From Acanthornis magna (taxonomy: Eukaryota; Chordata; Aves; Passeriformes; Acanthizidae), in the NCBI GenBank assembly GCA_036785705.1, contig JAWUZG010000029.1, forward strand, positions 12,229,501-12,293,500: 64,000 bases of DNA. Direction: 5' to 3'. Below are positions 48,705 to 62,400 of this stretch, in pieces. The position numbers and the translations under genes were made by a program. Under the pieces are notes generated by a model that was not told the DNA's origin, ran no database searches, and was given only the letters and a program-made list of their open reading frames with translations. Each line of letters opens with the position of its first letter. Position 1 is the first letter of the stretch.

Positions 48705-50146
48705 TCCTCACCTCATGGATCCAGAGATACCCACATATAAATACTTCTTTATGGTACATCTCAGACACGTGAATACACAAGGATGTAGTATACACTCAGA
48801 GCGACATAATCAGCTACATAAGACGTCATAGTTCTGCAAGAATATGAATACCAACAGGATCTCATCTCAAATAGTGCAAGCTGTGAATTTCAGGGAAGGA
48901 GAGGAAAGGGGAAGACCCAAATCCTCAGGTTTTGCAGAATTTCAGCTCTGTCTCTTTTGACTCATCAAAGTTTAAAACCTTGCAACAAGAACAAATGTTT
49001 CTCCAGTGTAGTGCCTCTCTGGATTTCCAAACAAACCTTCTGTGCCTCTCCCTCAGCTCGGTGGTGGCAGGACACCCTCTCTAGCAGCAAAACTCTGCAG
49101 TTCTCAGGCACAGCAGCCCGTGCACCCTGTTGCAGATGGGGAAGCTCCGGCTTGCTTTGCCAAGCCCTCCACACCAACCATGGCATTTCCTGTGCACTCT
49201 GCTGAGACCCGGCAAAGCATCACCACATATCACAAAACAAGAGAAGCTGTAGAAATCCCCAGTGGTGCAGTCCCACTTCTTCTTAGCAGAAAAAGAGAAG
49301 GAAGTGGTGAAAGCATGGAGACATGCTTGCACATACATCCTTCCAAAGAGCTGAGGCCAGAGAGGAGCTGGCTGAGTATACCAGACATCCAAAAGACACA
49401 AACAGGTACAAGTTAAAAAAGGCTCTGACCACCTTGAGTTTCTGTTTCAACTAACCTGGTCTAACAACCTTCCTTCAACTGCAGCAGAAGCAGGAGCTCA
49501 GATTGGACTGATCAAAATTGTGAAATCATCCCTTTTTCAGGGAATGTTGTACATTTGTCTCAGACTACTGTTATAAGTGGGAGTTCATCCAGCCTTCGGG
49601 ATTTCTTTCGTCTCTGTCTTTCCTTTTTCTTGTGTGCCCTCTAGTCTGCTCCGAAAAGGCTCAGTCTTCTGAGTCTGCAAGCCCTGCTACATTCTACATA
49701 GGGCTCTCAACACATACTATAAAAGCAATTTATGAACGTTAACACTTCAGCAATTTATTTCCAACAATGGCACTTCTGACGCCAGCAGGATCGCACATCA
49801 CCACAAAGCAAAGCACAAGGCAGTAAATAAGACAATGGACGATCTATAAATAAGACTGGATGGCAGGAAGTGCCTTGAAAGACTAAACAATGTGATTAAG
49901 AAACACTGTGATATTGTCTACATTTGCTAGATGTTACAGGAACAGGGAATAAACACAATTAAAGCATGCAGCTGGCTTGCTGGTCATTGAGAAAAGTCAG
50001 ACATTTACTTTTGGCTCTCTTCTACCCTGTAGAGCCTAGTGGATGCAAAGCTCCTACCATTTCTCCCCAACACATCAAACACTGACCATATGCATCTCTC
50101 ACCAGTGCTCCCCTTGCTGCACAGTGCCCTGGTTCAATCAACCAGC

Positions 50147-50161
50147 AAAAAAAAAAAAAAA
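50147..50161 (+). repeat. A15 homopolymer
   Basis: Fifteen consecutive A on the plus strand, with no recognised element beside it. Confidence 0.9.
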
Positions 50162-52899
50162 TTCTGGTCATCTGTTTTTTACCATGTTCGAGTCAAACAG
50201 CTACTCAGAGGTGATACAACATGGGAGAGAGAAGAAGAGATATTCTTTGGCAGCAGTGAGCTGTTAATCCATCTCGACAGTCAATTGAAACTGAGACTTT
50301 GGCACCTTCTGCACGCACACTCACAGTGACGGTGCTCCCCACCTCCTCAGCAGTCCTTGGTACTCTCAGCCTGCTGATGTTTTGGTACTAAACTGTCTGC
50401 AGAGCTTCAGTGCGGCTGGCTCACCCAGTGCCTGACCAGCAGGCTACTCCCTGCATTCCCTGGCTTGGCACCCCATCTCTGGCAGGAGGGATGCTGGAAG
50501 CCTCAGCCAGAGCCTGAGTTTGCTGGCCACAACACAAAAAGCAGAGCAGAAGCAGCAGCTCCTGCCAGACAAACTTGACTGAGGATAGCTTCAGCTGAGT
50601 AAGCCTTTATTTTCAACAGTTTTATTCCCCCCTATCATATTTCTTCTACACTTTTAATGAAAAAAATCATCTGTAGGCCACATATCTAATGAGATAGAAG
50701 GGAGACCTATAAAAACCATAGAATCCACCTATTGCATAGGCAAAGACAGTTTCTTTTGACTGAGAAGAAATAACTTGAGGCCCAATACCTTCCCTCCAAA
50801 GCTCACAATAAATGCTGGAGAAAAAACACTGATTCATGACCACTGGCTGTAAGCACAAAAGCAAAACTACATTACACAGCAATAAATTTGCAGAAAACTT
50901 CCATTTTCCCATGCATACAAGGGCATTAACCCTCATTTTGCATTAGCAAGTTGTGGGCTATCTTGAGCCACACGGGAAGAAAGGTTTAGGAAAAATGAGT
51001 CAAGGAAAGCTGATGGTAAGTTAATCAAATTAAGCTATGGAAAATAAGCACTCACATTCCAAAGCAAGGAGCAAGAGAAGTCTGCCACAGCATTCAGCAG
51101 ACAATTTCATTGTGACTAGTTTTAACGTAGGCTAGCACAGATCTCCTACATAATTATAATTATTACTATACCTATGCTTATACAGTCATAAAACACAAAG
51201 CAAAGTGACAGATCTTTAACTAATACAAATGGATGTAGTCCCACTTCTCCCACCAGAAGACCAACTCAAAGATAACAATGTGGTCTGAATGCTGAAAAGT
51301 ATATAAAATCATCATTTTGTTTCTATTTCTCTGTGGACATCCTCGTCAAATGGGCTGACTTCTTCTTTCCTGGTTTATACCCTTATGAATCCAAAGCCAC
51401 ATCCAAAAGATAATTTAGTTTCGTTCTACCTATGTGGCAATGTCAGAAACAAATATTCTTTTTGGGTTGTTTATTAAGGCCAAAATAGATGTTTAGTTGT
51501 CATCCTGAAATTAGGACTGAAAAGAAAATTCTGCAACCTACAGTGCTGACAATTCAAAATTACCTACTATTTATTCCTGTGGTATGCAGTGTATTAGATG
51601 CTGCCCAGTAAAATAAGGAAGGCACAACTCCTGGTGTGAAATGGTTCCAATTTAGTAAGCAATTTTCATTATGTGAATGAAGAACTAGAGCTGTTTTCAA
51701 CTGCTTTTTGTTATGCCAGCAGCAGTCAAGCAGTGAAAAGGACAGGGATGTCACTAAAGGATCTAGTTACGGAGTTTTCTCAAGTACAATTCCTTTTTCT
51801 CTCCCAGTGGGATCTGAGAAGCACTGACATGTAAGAGCAACTTTGCAACTCATTTTTATATTTATTTTCAAGGCAGAATCTGAAGCCAAGTAGGATGCAT
51901 GTGCAAGTCTGAGTGTATGAAAGGGAGGAGGGGGTCTGAGGAAAAGGAAGGCAAATTCCCATTGTTTTCCCTAATGCATGCAAGGAGATGAAACCTGGAG
52001 AATGTTTAAGCAACTCATATGCTCAACAGCACACTATTTTATAATTTGAGGGGAAAAAAACCATAACCAAAACACGTCTACCACTTGAACATACTTTCTT
52101 CCATCAATATGGTTTTGCAGAAGTATGACAGATTAGCCCATTAAAGTGTCAATTTTGCAATTTATTGTTATTACCACATACAGTATATTTATGCATTTCA
52201 ACCACACTATGAAGGGCTTCCTGTGGTCTACTAAGTCAGAGTAATAAATACCCAAGTTGGAAATCAAAGTATGTTAAATTTAATGTAAAAATGTATCAGC
52301 ACAGATATGCAAGCTCTCAATTTATCTGCCTGGCTCTGAGGGAGTCATTCAGCACAAATGTCAGTAAAATATATTGAATTTCCCCCTTCTACCTATGCAC
52401 TGCATGTGGAAAACAGGATTTTATTCGTGTATGAAATTAGTTCTCAGTGGAACTCTCTTTTTTTAAAACTTGTTTTGCAATTTCATTGGCACTTTCCATG
52501 CAAAGATCTCAAAGTACTTTAAATAACTTAAAGTTATCAGAGCGCATCCCTCAAGAAATAAATTCTATTCTTACTCTACAGACAGAAGAAAAATGCAAGG
52601 CTAATAGGAGGTATGCGACTTGCAGCTCTACTCGTAAACGTAAACAGCAGCCTAGAACAGCTTATTTCTTCTTTTACAGACAAGAGGTAATAGCCAAAGA
52701 GCAGCCCAGCTCATTTCATGAACAGCTCGAGTAAGAAAATTAATGATTAAAAAGTGACTGAAGGAATGCCACATGCACTTGAGAATTTAATAAAACAAAG
52801 CATGTCCTCACTGGACAAAAGGCAGCATACACAGGAATCACCTGGAGCTGGCACAGATCCCTCCATGCCCCCGGCACAGGCAGGTTTTTGTGTGGCATT

Positions 52900-53150
52900 T
52901 CTTCAAGGCGAGGGGAAAGGAGGGCAGAAAGGGCGCCAGGGCCGAGCAGGACGCGGTGGGTGCTGGCAGGGAGCTGAGGCACAGCTCCCTCTGCGCGGCA
53001 CCTTACGTAAGAAACCACTTCTTGTCAAACCTCATCAGCTTCCTCCGCTCCGCTCCTGCCGCCCGAAACAGAAACTAAGTGGCAAGTTCAGCTGGAAGGT
53101 CCCTCGGGGACCAAGTCTGATTAACGATTTTAGAAAGATAATCCAACGCT
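52900..53150 (-). promoter_or_regulatory. Candidate CpG-rich promoter and noncoding first exon of ELMO1
   Basis: This interval has about a dozen CpGs in 250 bases against a CpG-poor background. On the minus strand a GC box GGGCGG (53064-53059) is followed by a GGAGCGGAGCGGAGG-type GC-rich leader and then by CTTAC|GTAAGG, a good splice donor at 53006. An exon ending at 53007 could splice to the acceptor at 48127. The same palindrome CTTACGTAAG also gives a donor-like sequence on the plus strand, so direction is not decided by the donor alone. No transcript evidence is available. Confidence 0.35.
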
Positions 53151-54337
53151 GGATTAATATCCCCCAAGAGAGTTATTTTTGGAGTTAAACTGCATGACTG
53201 AACAGCTGAGTCTAAGGAGCTGTAAACATGCTCTACCATCTCTGCAAGAGATGAAAACGGGGCAGAGAAGCCAGGGGGCTGGATGTACACTTTGTGTACA
53301 TAAAAAGGCTTTCATGCTGCCTTTTTCCTTTCTTAGGCATTCAGCGCTATTCACCCCTGAACTAGACAGGAGTCAAAGGCCCAGCAGACCCATGTCAATA
53401 AAATCTACAGATGTTTTGACACAAATGGCAGATAAAGCCATACAGAAGCTATGAGCTATACTCGAGCGAGGGACAGAAAAAAGGCCGCAGTCTCAGAGAG
53501 CAGGCACCCCAGGGAGGGTGCCACCCCTCTGCACAGCCACCAGCACTGCTGGAAGACCTGACCCAACTCAACTGACTTCCATGGTACCAAGAGGCCCATC
53601 AGCTTCCAAACAGGAACATTTCTTTGATGCTGATCTATAAAGCATTATTAGACCGGGAATTAAATATTTAATATTATGATAAAATGAGCTTTGGACCCTT
53701 CAGGTTTAAAAACACCACCCTTCCTCTCCAAAGTACGTGGAGACCTAGTGTTGGAAGAGATTTTAGGAATACAGGTGTGAAAGGTACAGAATGGGACAGT
53801 TTTTGCAAGTTGGTAAAGCTGCCCAGAAAAGAAAGCTCATATTTGTGTGGGTATCACCTATCTCATTCCCAATTCCAAGTACTTTCTCTTCCCAAAGTCA
53901 TCTTGTTCGTCTTTTGGGAAGCATTTTATGTGGTTGAGGTCTCACTATGTTTGACAGGCCGGACCACTTTCAAGTAGAGCACTCTTCAACACTAGAGAGC
54001 AAAAAAGGCTTTAAAGGGTGCTTCGAAAGAAACGGTGGAAGAAAACACAGCAGACTGGATGTACACAGAATATAAGCAAGCAGACTGTCTGCTGTTGCTT
54101 CTAAAGCACATATTGAAGCATATCAGAAAAATGCAGGTACGTCTTTAACATGAACTCCCCCGCCTCTTGGAATATCACTATCCTTTTACTAAGGAGCTTT
54201 TAGTTACATGTCTGTAATTCATAAGAAGACAAACAAGTCAGATAAAGATGCTCTGTTCACTAAAGACATTAATATCGGAGCTCTTCAAACTAGAGACCAG
54301 GAAAGTATCAAACTCAAATATTCAAAAAGTAATTCCA

Positions 54338-54357
54338 ATAAATAAATAAATAAAAAT
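54338..54357 (+). repeat. (AATA)n microsatellite
   Basis: About five tandem AATA units, followed by more A/T-rich sequence. Confidence 0.85.
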
Positions 54358-54722
54358 ACATTAATAAAAAATTCATTCACAAAAAACCCAGACAAAACCA
54401 AAATGCACCACCACAACCCCCACACCAATAGCAATCCACTGTCAAAGATCTAAGGCTTTCAAAAAGAAAGCATGATTTTTCAACCATGCTGAGTACCTGC
54501 CTAGCATATGAAATTTAAAGACCATGGCAGGTATAGCAAAATGAAACACTATTCTGAATACAAACTATTACTTAATCTACTTAAACTTTTCACAATATGT
54601 CAGGGCTTGCCCACTTCATTTGGGGTTGTTTCTCGTCATTGGGCTTGACTACAGATGTTTGTAAACTGAAGGAAGTAGCAAAAAATATCCCTTAAAATCC
54701 AGCTAAATACAGTTTTCTTTTC

Positions 54723-54760
54723 CTACCTTTCAGGGCAGTCTCACATGACCTGAAAGGTAG
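54723..54760. repeat. Perfect 12-bp inverted repeat
   Basis: CTACCTTTCAGG (54723-54734) is the exact reverse complement of CCTGAAAGGTAG (54749-54760), with a 14-nt spacer. The left arm contains CCTTTCAG, acceptor-like on the plus strand. A G16 tract follows 17 bases later. Confidence 0.85.
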
Positions 54761-54772
54761 AAAGGAAGTAAC

Positions 54773-54793
54773 GGGGCGGGGGGGGGGGGGGGG
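54773..54793 (+). repeat. GGGGC-G16 tract
   Basis: GGGGC followed by 16 consecutive G. It is likely polymorphic and prone to sequencing error, and may form quadruplex structures. A weaker G-run (GGGGGGAGGGGG) lies about 190 bases further on. Confidence 0.9.
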
Positions 54794-55820
54794 AAGCCTC
54801 AATTTTGGTCAGTGGTCCTGCTGTTCTTAAAGAGTTGTAAGTTGAAAATCAAAGTCTTCAGCATAAGAAAGCTGGAAGACAAAAGAAAGGAAAAAGAAAA
54901 TTGACGCTGAAACAACAAAATAAGGCAATGTGAAACATTACAGCTGGAAAAGATGGAGGCAATTTTTTTTTTGTTTGGGGGGAGGGGGAGCAGGTAAAAG
55001 GGTGGTGTTTTTTAATGTTTAAGCTAAGCACATTCCAAAGTAATCCAACGAAGCTGAGAACTGAATAAGTTCGTTATAGGCTAGTTGAAAACAAGCTGAA
55101 AAGAAATGGAGAAAGTTTATCAAAAGTGCTGTGAATTTTGAATAAAATTCAAATAAGGGTAAAAGCATAACAAAATAACACAGTCCTCTTTTCTACTACT
55201 AGCATGATCTGTCTATGGTACTTCATACTTTACTGGCATTTGGATAAATCAGGGGGCTAGAAACAACACACTAATAAGCACCTTGAGTCAAGATGATAAC
55301 ACAGCAGTAGCAGAATCAAAAATAAGGGTGACTGAATATATCCCAAAGGAGATAACAGATACAAGAAGATAAACTCAAAGTTTGGAAAAACCCCAAACTT
55401 CCTGCTGGAAGGAAGATGAAGCAGCAGTATAGAAAACAAAGAGAATTTTTTATCCTATCAATGTTTATTATACATCCAGAAGAACTAATGGAACTGCTAG
55501 GAAGTTAGCAGTCAAATGGAGGAAGACAGGGCAACAGAGATGTGTGAATGCTAAAGGAAACAATCCAGTTAACTGACGGAACAGACAGGATGTTGAAGGT
55601 TGAAACAAATGGCATTATTTTCTAATGTAATCATTCTGCATAAAAAAATCCAATGGAAAAGAGCCATACTGATATTCCAGAGTGAGTAAGCAGAGGCTAA
55701 TTCTCATTATAAGTAAGAAAAAGAGCAAAAGAAAGGCTGGATACCACTTATGCGTCTGAGGGGAGCACAAAAATTTAGAAGACACCAGCCTTTTGTCAGA
55801 CACTGACGCTGCTCTTCAGA

Positions 55821-56310
55821 GATGTGCAGTTTTGAGTGCTACAATATAAGAAGGATCATAAAGCTACTAGAAGGCATCCAAAGGAGGCTGTGAAGATGGT
55901 GAAGGATCTGGAGGGGAGTTCATATGAGGAGCAGCTGAGGTCCCTTGGCTGTTCAGCCTGGAGGAGACCTCACTGCAGTCAGCAGCTTCCCCATGAAGGG
56001 AAGTGGAAGGGCAGACACTGATCTCTTCCCTCTGGGGACCAGTGAGAGGATCCAAGGGAATGGCATGAAGCTGAGTCAGGGGTGGGTTAGGTTGGATATT
56101 AGGAAAAGATTCTTCACTCAGAGGCTGCTTGGGCACTGGAACAGGCTCCCCAGGGAAGTGGTCACAGCACCAAGCCTGACAGAGTTCAAGAAGTATTTGG
56201 ACAATGATCTCAGGCACATGGTGTGACTCTCGGGGTGTCCTGTGCAGGGCCAGGAGTTGGAGTCACTGATCGTTGTGGGTCACTTCCAACTCAGAACATT
56301 CTATGATACC
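55821..56310 (+). mobile_element. CR1 LINE, 5'-truncated 3' end
   Basis: About 490 bases match the end of CR1 ORF2 and its 3' UTR: GTGCAGTTTTGAGTGCTACAA, GATGGTGAAGGATCTGGAGG, TGAGGAGCAGCTGAGG, GGTTGGATATTAGGAAAAGA, TTCTTCACTCAGAGGCTGC, GGCACTGGAACAGGCTCCCC, ending in GTGGGTCACTTCCAACTCAG and ATTCTATGAT. The LGHWNRLPREVV peptide is the CR1 C-terminal signature. Premature stops and small indels are present, so it is inactive. It lies antisense to ELMO1 and looks like a different subfamily from the copy at 25-26.6 kb, judging by the longer CR1 tail. Confidence 0.92.
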
Positions 56311-57404
56311 ATGAAAGATGACAAAAAAACAGGAGAAGGAAAGAAACTACTTGTATGTAATCTTGCAGCTGAAAGCAGCTCAATCTACAGAGGTGTTCCT
56401 ACCATCCCTGTTTCTCTTATACTTACTGCAATCAGTGCATCAACACATCTAACAGTCAAAACTCCCCATGTTTTCCTGACTTCTCAGCACTACACAGTCT
56501 CTGAATCCACCCCTGCAGACTCCTAGCTCTCTGTCAGTTCAAACTTTCATAGTCACAAAGAATAATTTGCCCTTAAAACTTGTAGGCTTCCCAGTGCTGG
56601 CTCTCTGCAGGGCATTCAGCAAAACTAGACAGCATAAGGAAAAAAACGGTGATGGCCTCTCAGGAAAAAATGCATGGAACAGTTAATATTAGAGACCTTG
56701 CCTATAGCTAACATTTGTGGAAAAACTTGACCTATTCTGCATTACAGAGAATGTATGTCTAAACAACATCAGTTGTTGAGATTAAGTTAGCATTTTAATG
56801 GACATCATTAAACCCACTTTGGAAACAGAGATACTAAGGAAACAAACCTAGACACAGTCACATCCCAAAACAACTACTGTGCATATGCTCATCCTTAACA
56901 CTGCTGCCACCCTGTTTTGCTGAGTACTGTTCAGTCTGTGTACCTGCAGGCCTGGAATCCCCGTTCTGGGGACATGCCAAGGAGATATCACCCTCCTTTT
57001 CAATACTGACACATACCTTGGGGCCATTGCTTACAATTCAGGATCAAGAGGAGCTTGCGAACCTGAACAATCATTTCAATTATACTGTCAGGTTAACTAT
57101 AAGATCACTGTAAGGTAAAATACAAGCAAAAAGATACTAAAGAACACAAGAACAGGGCAAACTCCAGGTTCACACAGCCAGAACACAGACTGTATTTTGG
57201 AGGGCTCCAAGAAACCTTTTGGAAGAAATCTGACTGCAAGATATTAGCAGTACCAACAATGCTCACCCAGCCCATTTCCAGGGAAGACTTGTCCTGCATA
57301 AAGCTTGGTAAACTACATTAAATGTGACACTTTGTAACAGGAGATCTTTGTATTTTAACATGAGACTATCCCTTACTTGTTTCTCCACTGCAAAGGGGAG
57401 CAGC

Positions 57405-57484
57405 AGATGACCCCGTCTGAGCAGGGGAGTCGAACCAGACGACTTCCAGTAGTCCCTTCCAGCCTCAACCATTTTGTAATTCTC
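57405..57484 (+). mobile_element. CR1 3'-terminal fragment
   Basis: CCCCGTCTGAGCAGGGGAGT, then AACCAGACGACTTCC, then TCCCTTCCAGCCTCAACCAT and TTTGTAATTCT, reproduce the last about 80 bases of a CR1 with the usual tail. No upstream CR1 sequence is visible, so it is a very short 5'-truncated insertion. Confidence 0.8.
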
Positions 57485-59009
57485 TAAGTACACGGATATA
57501 TTGTCTCTAAGCACTCTTGAAGTCACAGCCTGCCCATCTGTGTTCCAATATTGTGTCTTTCCTGTACTTAAGTGTGCTCACAACGAGCAAAAAGACCTGC
57601 TTTTGTAGCAAGTTGCCTTCCATGCCAAAATAAGATTCTTGCCACACGCTAAAACCAGATGTTGGTTACAACTTAGGAACAACAATCTCCATAACTGCTC
57701 CCATGGCATCCAAGAGCAGTCATTCAAAAAATATCCCAGGCTTCCATAACTTGAACTAAAATTTTAAAGACCAAGGTGGAACTTTACTTCTGACAGGAAA
57801 ACTACCATAAAATGCTTTTGTGTTACAGACTAAAACATGACATTCAAGCACTGGGTACAATTTGTGGTCACCCCATAATTTTATCGCACTCTTTGTTCTG
57901 CATGGCTCAGGGAAAGAGGAAAGAATGATGCAAACATCATCCTTTATTGGTTTGAGTCATAAACTCTAGGGAGTCATGCAGTTTAAGCAGCAGACAACAG
58001 TTGAAAAGCTTACTGTCTCTCCCTTTAAGCAGGGACAGCAAGACAGGTAATGAGTTCACTCAGAAATTACAACCCACATATGAACTTAAACCCCCCTGAA
58101 TTTAGTTTATACTGTCATGCTGGGCTATTAAAAATAAGGGGGCAGGGGGTGGAAGGGGGAGAGGAGAGCCACCACTTCAGCCACAGCAGTTGAAGCTAAA
58201 CAGAGGTGTTATGATTGCCTACTGTCTTACTAACAGAAAAAAGTGGAAATACTGTAATGAAGAAACCTGACTCATGAAAAATACCAGCTCATCTAGTAAA
58301 TATGTTCACTTTATTGTTCAGGTAAAAAGTCCCTATCAATTAAAAAGTCACCTTTCTAGTAATACACATGATCTGTTTCTTCACATATCTTCTATTTCAT
58401 AAGGAAGTATAATTTCAAAGGTTCTCTAAGACTCCTGAGATGACTAGAGCTAATACTCTGTCAAAAGTTGATGACAGCACAGCTCTGTTTCCCCATTGCC
58501 ACGCTCCAGTTAAAGCTCCTGCTCCAGCCTCACTGGGAACATGCACAGTTATGCCAAGAATGAGCAAAACACTCACTGTTTCCAAATTGGCTAATCAACG
58601 GACTGAGTGCTTAACCTCCCCACAAAACAAGCATCCAGACAAGCAACAAGCACTGAGGACTGAACTGTGCCAGCCACATTATTCAGCAAGACGACTCGTG
58701 GCAGTTTTCTTCACAGGAGCCAGAACAACAATTGTCACCGACGATGCTGCAACTCAATCAACTTCTATCAAAACACCCATTCAGAATGAACCAGCACTTG
58801 CTGTGTGATGCTTTAGTCTATTATTCTAAAAACAAATAAGAGTGCCTCAAATATTTAATACCAACTTGGTTCCACACAGGAGTTATTGCCAAGCCTTTTA
58901 CCTGCTAAGAACTTGCAAATACTAACAGGGAGAGGCTGGCAGCAACAGGCAAAGCAACACTATGCTTTTGCTGAATAATAGCATGCATATCTCTAGCTTA
59001 TAATGTAGC

Positions 59010-59052
59010 AAAAAAACCAAAAAAAACAAAAACCAAAAAAACCCCCAAAACT
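59010..59052 (+). repeat. A/C-rich low-complexity (AAAAACC-like)
   Basis: Runs of five to eight A broken by C or CC over about 43 bases. Similar A/C tracts occur at 12.01-12.03, 41.74-41.78 and 41.89-41.93 kb. Confidence 0.8.
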
Positions 59053-59460
59053 CAAAGCATCCTCATAACTGTTTCGTGTTAAAAATATTGTAATACATAT
59101 ACATCATCCTGAAACACCATCCTTACATTCTCTGGTAAAATAATATCATTCTGCTCCAAAAATCTCTCTGAATGGCCAAGTCCAGTTCCACAGCAGATCT
59201 GATGTCTGCTTCCTCAATGTCACTGCTTTGCCTCCCTCGCCCCACTGCCAGCACTGGCACTTGTCCAGCATACCAGTTCAGAGAGATGGAGTGTCTTAAA
59301 TGTAACCCACAAAACAAAAACAAAGACAAATTTTCAGACAGATTAGACCCTTGAATGCATTCACCACTCATTCACCCAAGCATCAGGACCACAATGAGCA
59401 ACGTGTAAAAATAGGAATATAACCTGCTCCTTTTAAACTATGATGTAAAAATGCCCTCAG

Positions 59461-59485
59461 AAAAAAAAAAAGAAAAGAAAAAAAG
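59461..59485 (+). repeat. A-rich low-complexity tract
   Basis: A run of about eleven A followed by GAAAAGAAAA repeats. Confidence 0.8.
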
Positions 59486-62400
59486 AGAATTTTTTAACCT
59501 GTGCAAAGTTCATGGCATACAGCTGAGATTCAATTCCATAGAGGATAATAATGTAAAAGTATGCAATTACTAAGTTCATTACAGTATGTCTCATTAACTC
59601 AATGAGCTGCTTTATAATTGTAACAGACATTAAAAGATTAAAGTATTTGGATAAAATCCAAGTACATTTTCAGTGCCCTGATGATTGCCAGAGTTCGTGT
59701 CTTCAGAAATACAAAGTAACACTCCTTCACCGAGTACCCTGTGAAATAAAACACTGTTTATCCTTCTTGCTTTCAGACTTCAATGCTCCCAAATTAAATT
59801 TTCCCATTGCACTTGGGGGTGAGGGGTGGCAAACACTGTTCAGGTAACTGTCTACTCCAGTTTGACAAGTTAGAACCGTTTCCAAATAAAGCCGTCAACC
59901 GAAGTTGACCATTTCGAACTTCCTGGAGGGCTAACACCTGCCTGCAAAATCCTTTTTGTGAAAACAGCGACAGGGAAGCAAAGCCAAAAACATAATTCTG
60001 TGGCACTTTTCATCTGCAATTCAGTAGTAATTTAACATCATTAGATCTCTACCGTTCAAGCAGTAAGGGTGATTTAGGAATCAATCACTTTAAAGGAGAA
60101 TGTAGTCCCCTTTCTGATCTTCAGTAAAGCATTTCTACTCTGCTATGGAGACTAAAGCATAGCTTTACAGGTTTGGCAGCATGGTGAAAACAGCAAGCAC
60201 AGAGCCTTACCCACTCTCAGTTGTACACTATATTAAGCAATATTCAGGTTGTACTAAAAGTGCAAGATTTCCAAAAAGCTGCGGTGCACATCCCTACTGA
60301 AAGAATACTTCATTTTTTTCTCATTGATGCAGTTCTTGAGATGCATTCTCAGAATCAGAGACACAGCCCATGAGAAGATCTTAATCTGGAGTAATGAGTA
60401 CGATTCAGGAAAGAGATGTCCCATTTCCAAAGCTGACAGACAACCTGCCCTGTAACAAGTAAGCAGAGTCCCCATCTCTAAAGACCAGGACTTGAGTTCC
60501 ATTTTCCCCTTCTCCTAACAAGGGATTTGACTGCTCTGTCAGAGCTGGATGTGACTTCTGTTTATCTTGCTTGGAAGATACCTGTAGGGCTCACAAAGAC
60601 ACATTCTCCACACTATGCACTTGCCAACTGCTTCTTCTTGATCTAAGCATGCAGAACCTCTTAAGAGTGTACATTAGGAATGAAGGAAAATGTTCTTTTG
60701 AAGACATTTTGAAGTATCCTTTTTACCTGTTTCATTCTCCAAACTGTGGAGCAGATTCCTACAGGCTGCACCCACCTTCACAAGCTCTCTTCTCAGGGTG
60801 CTAAACAATTAGATTAATTTCAGCCACATCTCTTACCTTGTTGATCTCACCCACTATTCCAACGATTTTGACTAGGACTGGGGAGGGGGCTGGAAAGATT
60901 GCACTAACTCTACTTAAGGCACTTGAAAATTATGAAGCGGTGGTGTCCATAGGTAAATATGCTGTATCAGTGCCCAGGACAAAGTCTAATGCTCCCATAT
61001 AAACAAGCCAGAAATATGTATTCTAGCATTTGAAAAACAAACCTCTTGAGACACAAAAGCCCCAGATTCTCATTTGACCTTGGTGCCATTGAGAGAATGT
61101 AATCATTAGCAGTTAGTATAAGAGACAGACCACAAGAAAATAAAATTAAATCCAACTGCAAATAGATCCTACATCTTCCAAGTTTGCTATTCAAAGCACT
61201 GATTAAAGAGGACTCTCTACCACACGTAGCAATCACACTGTTTAAATGAGCAGAGAGCTCTGATTCAAAGACAAAGATGCTAAACTTGGAAGCAAGAACA
61301 CTTGCATCTAATTTTCTTTTATTCAAGGCTTTGTGTGTGGCCGTGTACTTGCCCTTTGGTTCTCTGTGCCTCCAACCACCACACTTCCTCAGAGCAGCTG
61401 AGAGGCATTTAGAGGCTACAGGAGATTGTATTTAAATCATGCTGACAGGTTATCCAGAATGGGCAGCTGCCTTATTTATTTGCATGGTTGGACAGACTAC
61501 TCCCCCAGATCTTACTGTATTTCACCCTTTCCCTCAAGGCCCTGAAAGTGGGGACTGGCTTACCTATATCTTGCCACCATCCTTAGACTCAATACAGCAC
61601 CTTCCATTAAAATCAGAGAGGTAGAAGTGAAGATGCAATTTTGGGGTCTACTCGAAATGGTCTGTGCTCTTTTTGAACAATTCAGAGCAGTTTTCCATCA
61701 GACAGAGCTTCTCACAAGGACCCCAGATATGCCCTCTGGGATGGGACAGAAAGGAGCAAATCCTTTTTTGGCTATATTTATTTTCCAACATGTTTTCATT
61801 ATCTTACTCTGCCAAATTAAAAAATTCATTACCAACACAAATGACAAATACATTTCCAGGTGGACTACATACTTTAAACCAAATCAGCAAGGGAAACTAT
61901 TTTCCCAGGCAAAACAAAAGCTTCACCATTAATTTCATTTAAGCCAAGACTGAAAGAGCACACAGAACATGCTGTAGGGACCAAGTCTGTAATCTCATTG
62001 CCATTTTTCTTTACATATAAAGCTGTTTTTCCTTATGTTAAGCATCCCCAAGGCACACACAAACATCTGCGGAGCCAATCAAAATGCAAATACTGTGAAA
62101 CAGCCCAGCAAGCAACTACTGCTTGTCTCCTCACCACATTCTTCCTTTTATCAGGCTTTCATCATTTAATACAAGTGACTTTGCCAAACACTGTGTGCTT
62201 TGGTTTTAGAGCCCTGAAAGTTTAAGCTGTTCTCTACTCAGGAATAATCTGTCATCTGGTTCATTGGTTCAGTCATTCCTGGCAACTGCCTTACTTTCAA
62301 CACACACATGACAGGAAGAGACCCCTGTCCTGTCAGTTACCTCTTTCTGGACTCAAATAATCTCAGTAGTTTTACACAATGGGATTAATGCATAGCTGCT

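Noticed and set aside
52754..53188. 144-codon plus-strand open frame
   Set aside because: Explained by the CpG-rich composition of 52.9-53.15 kb. No family resemblance.
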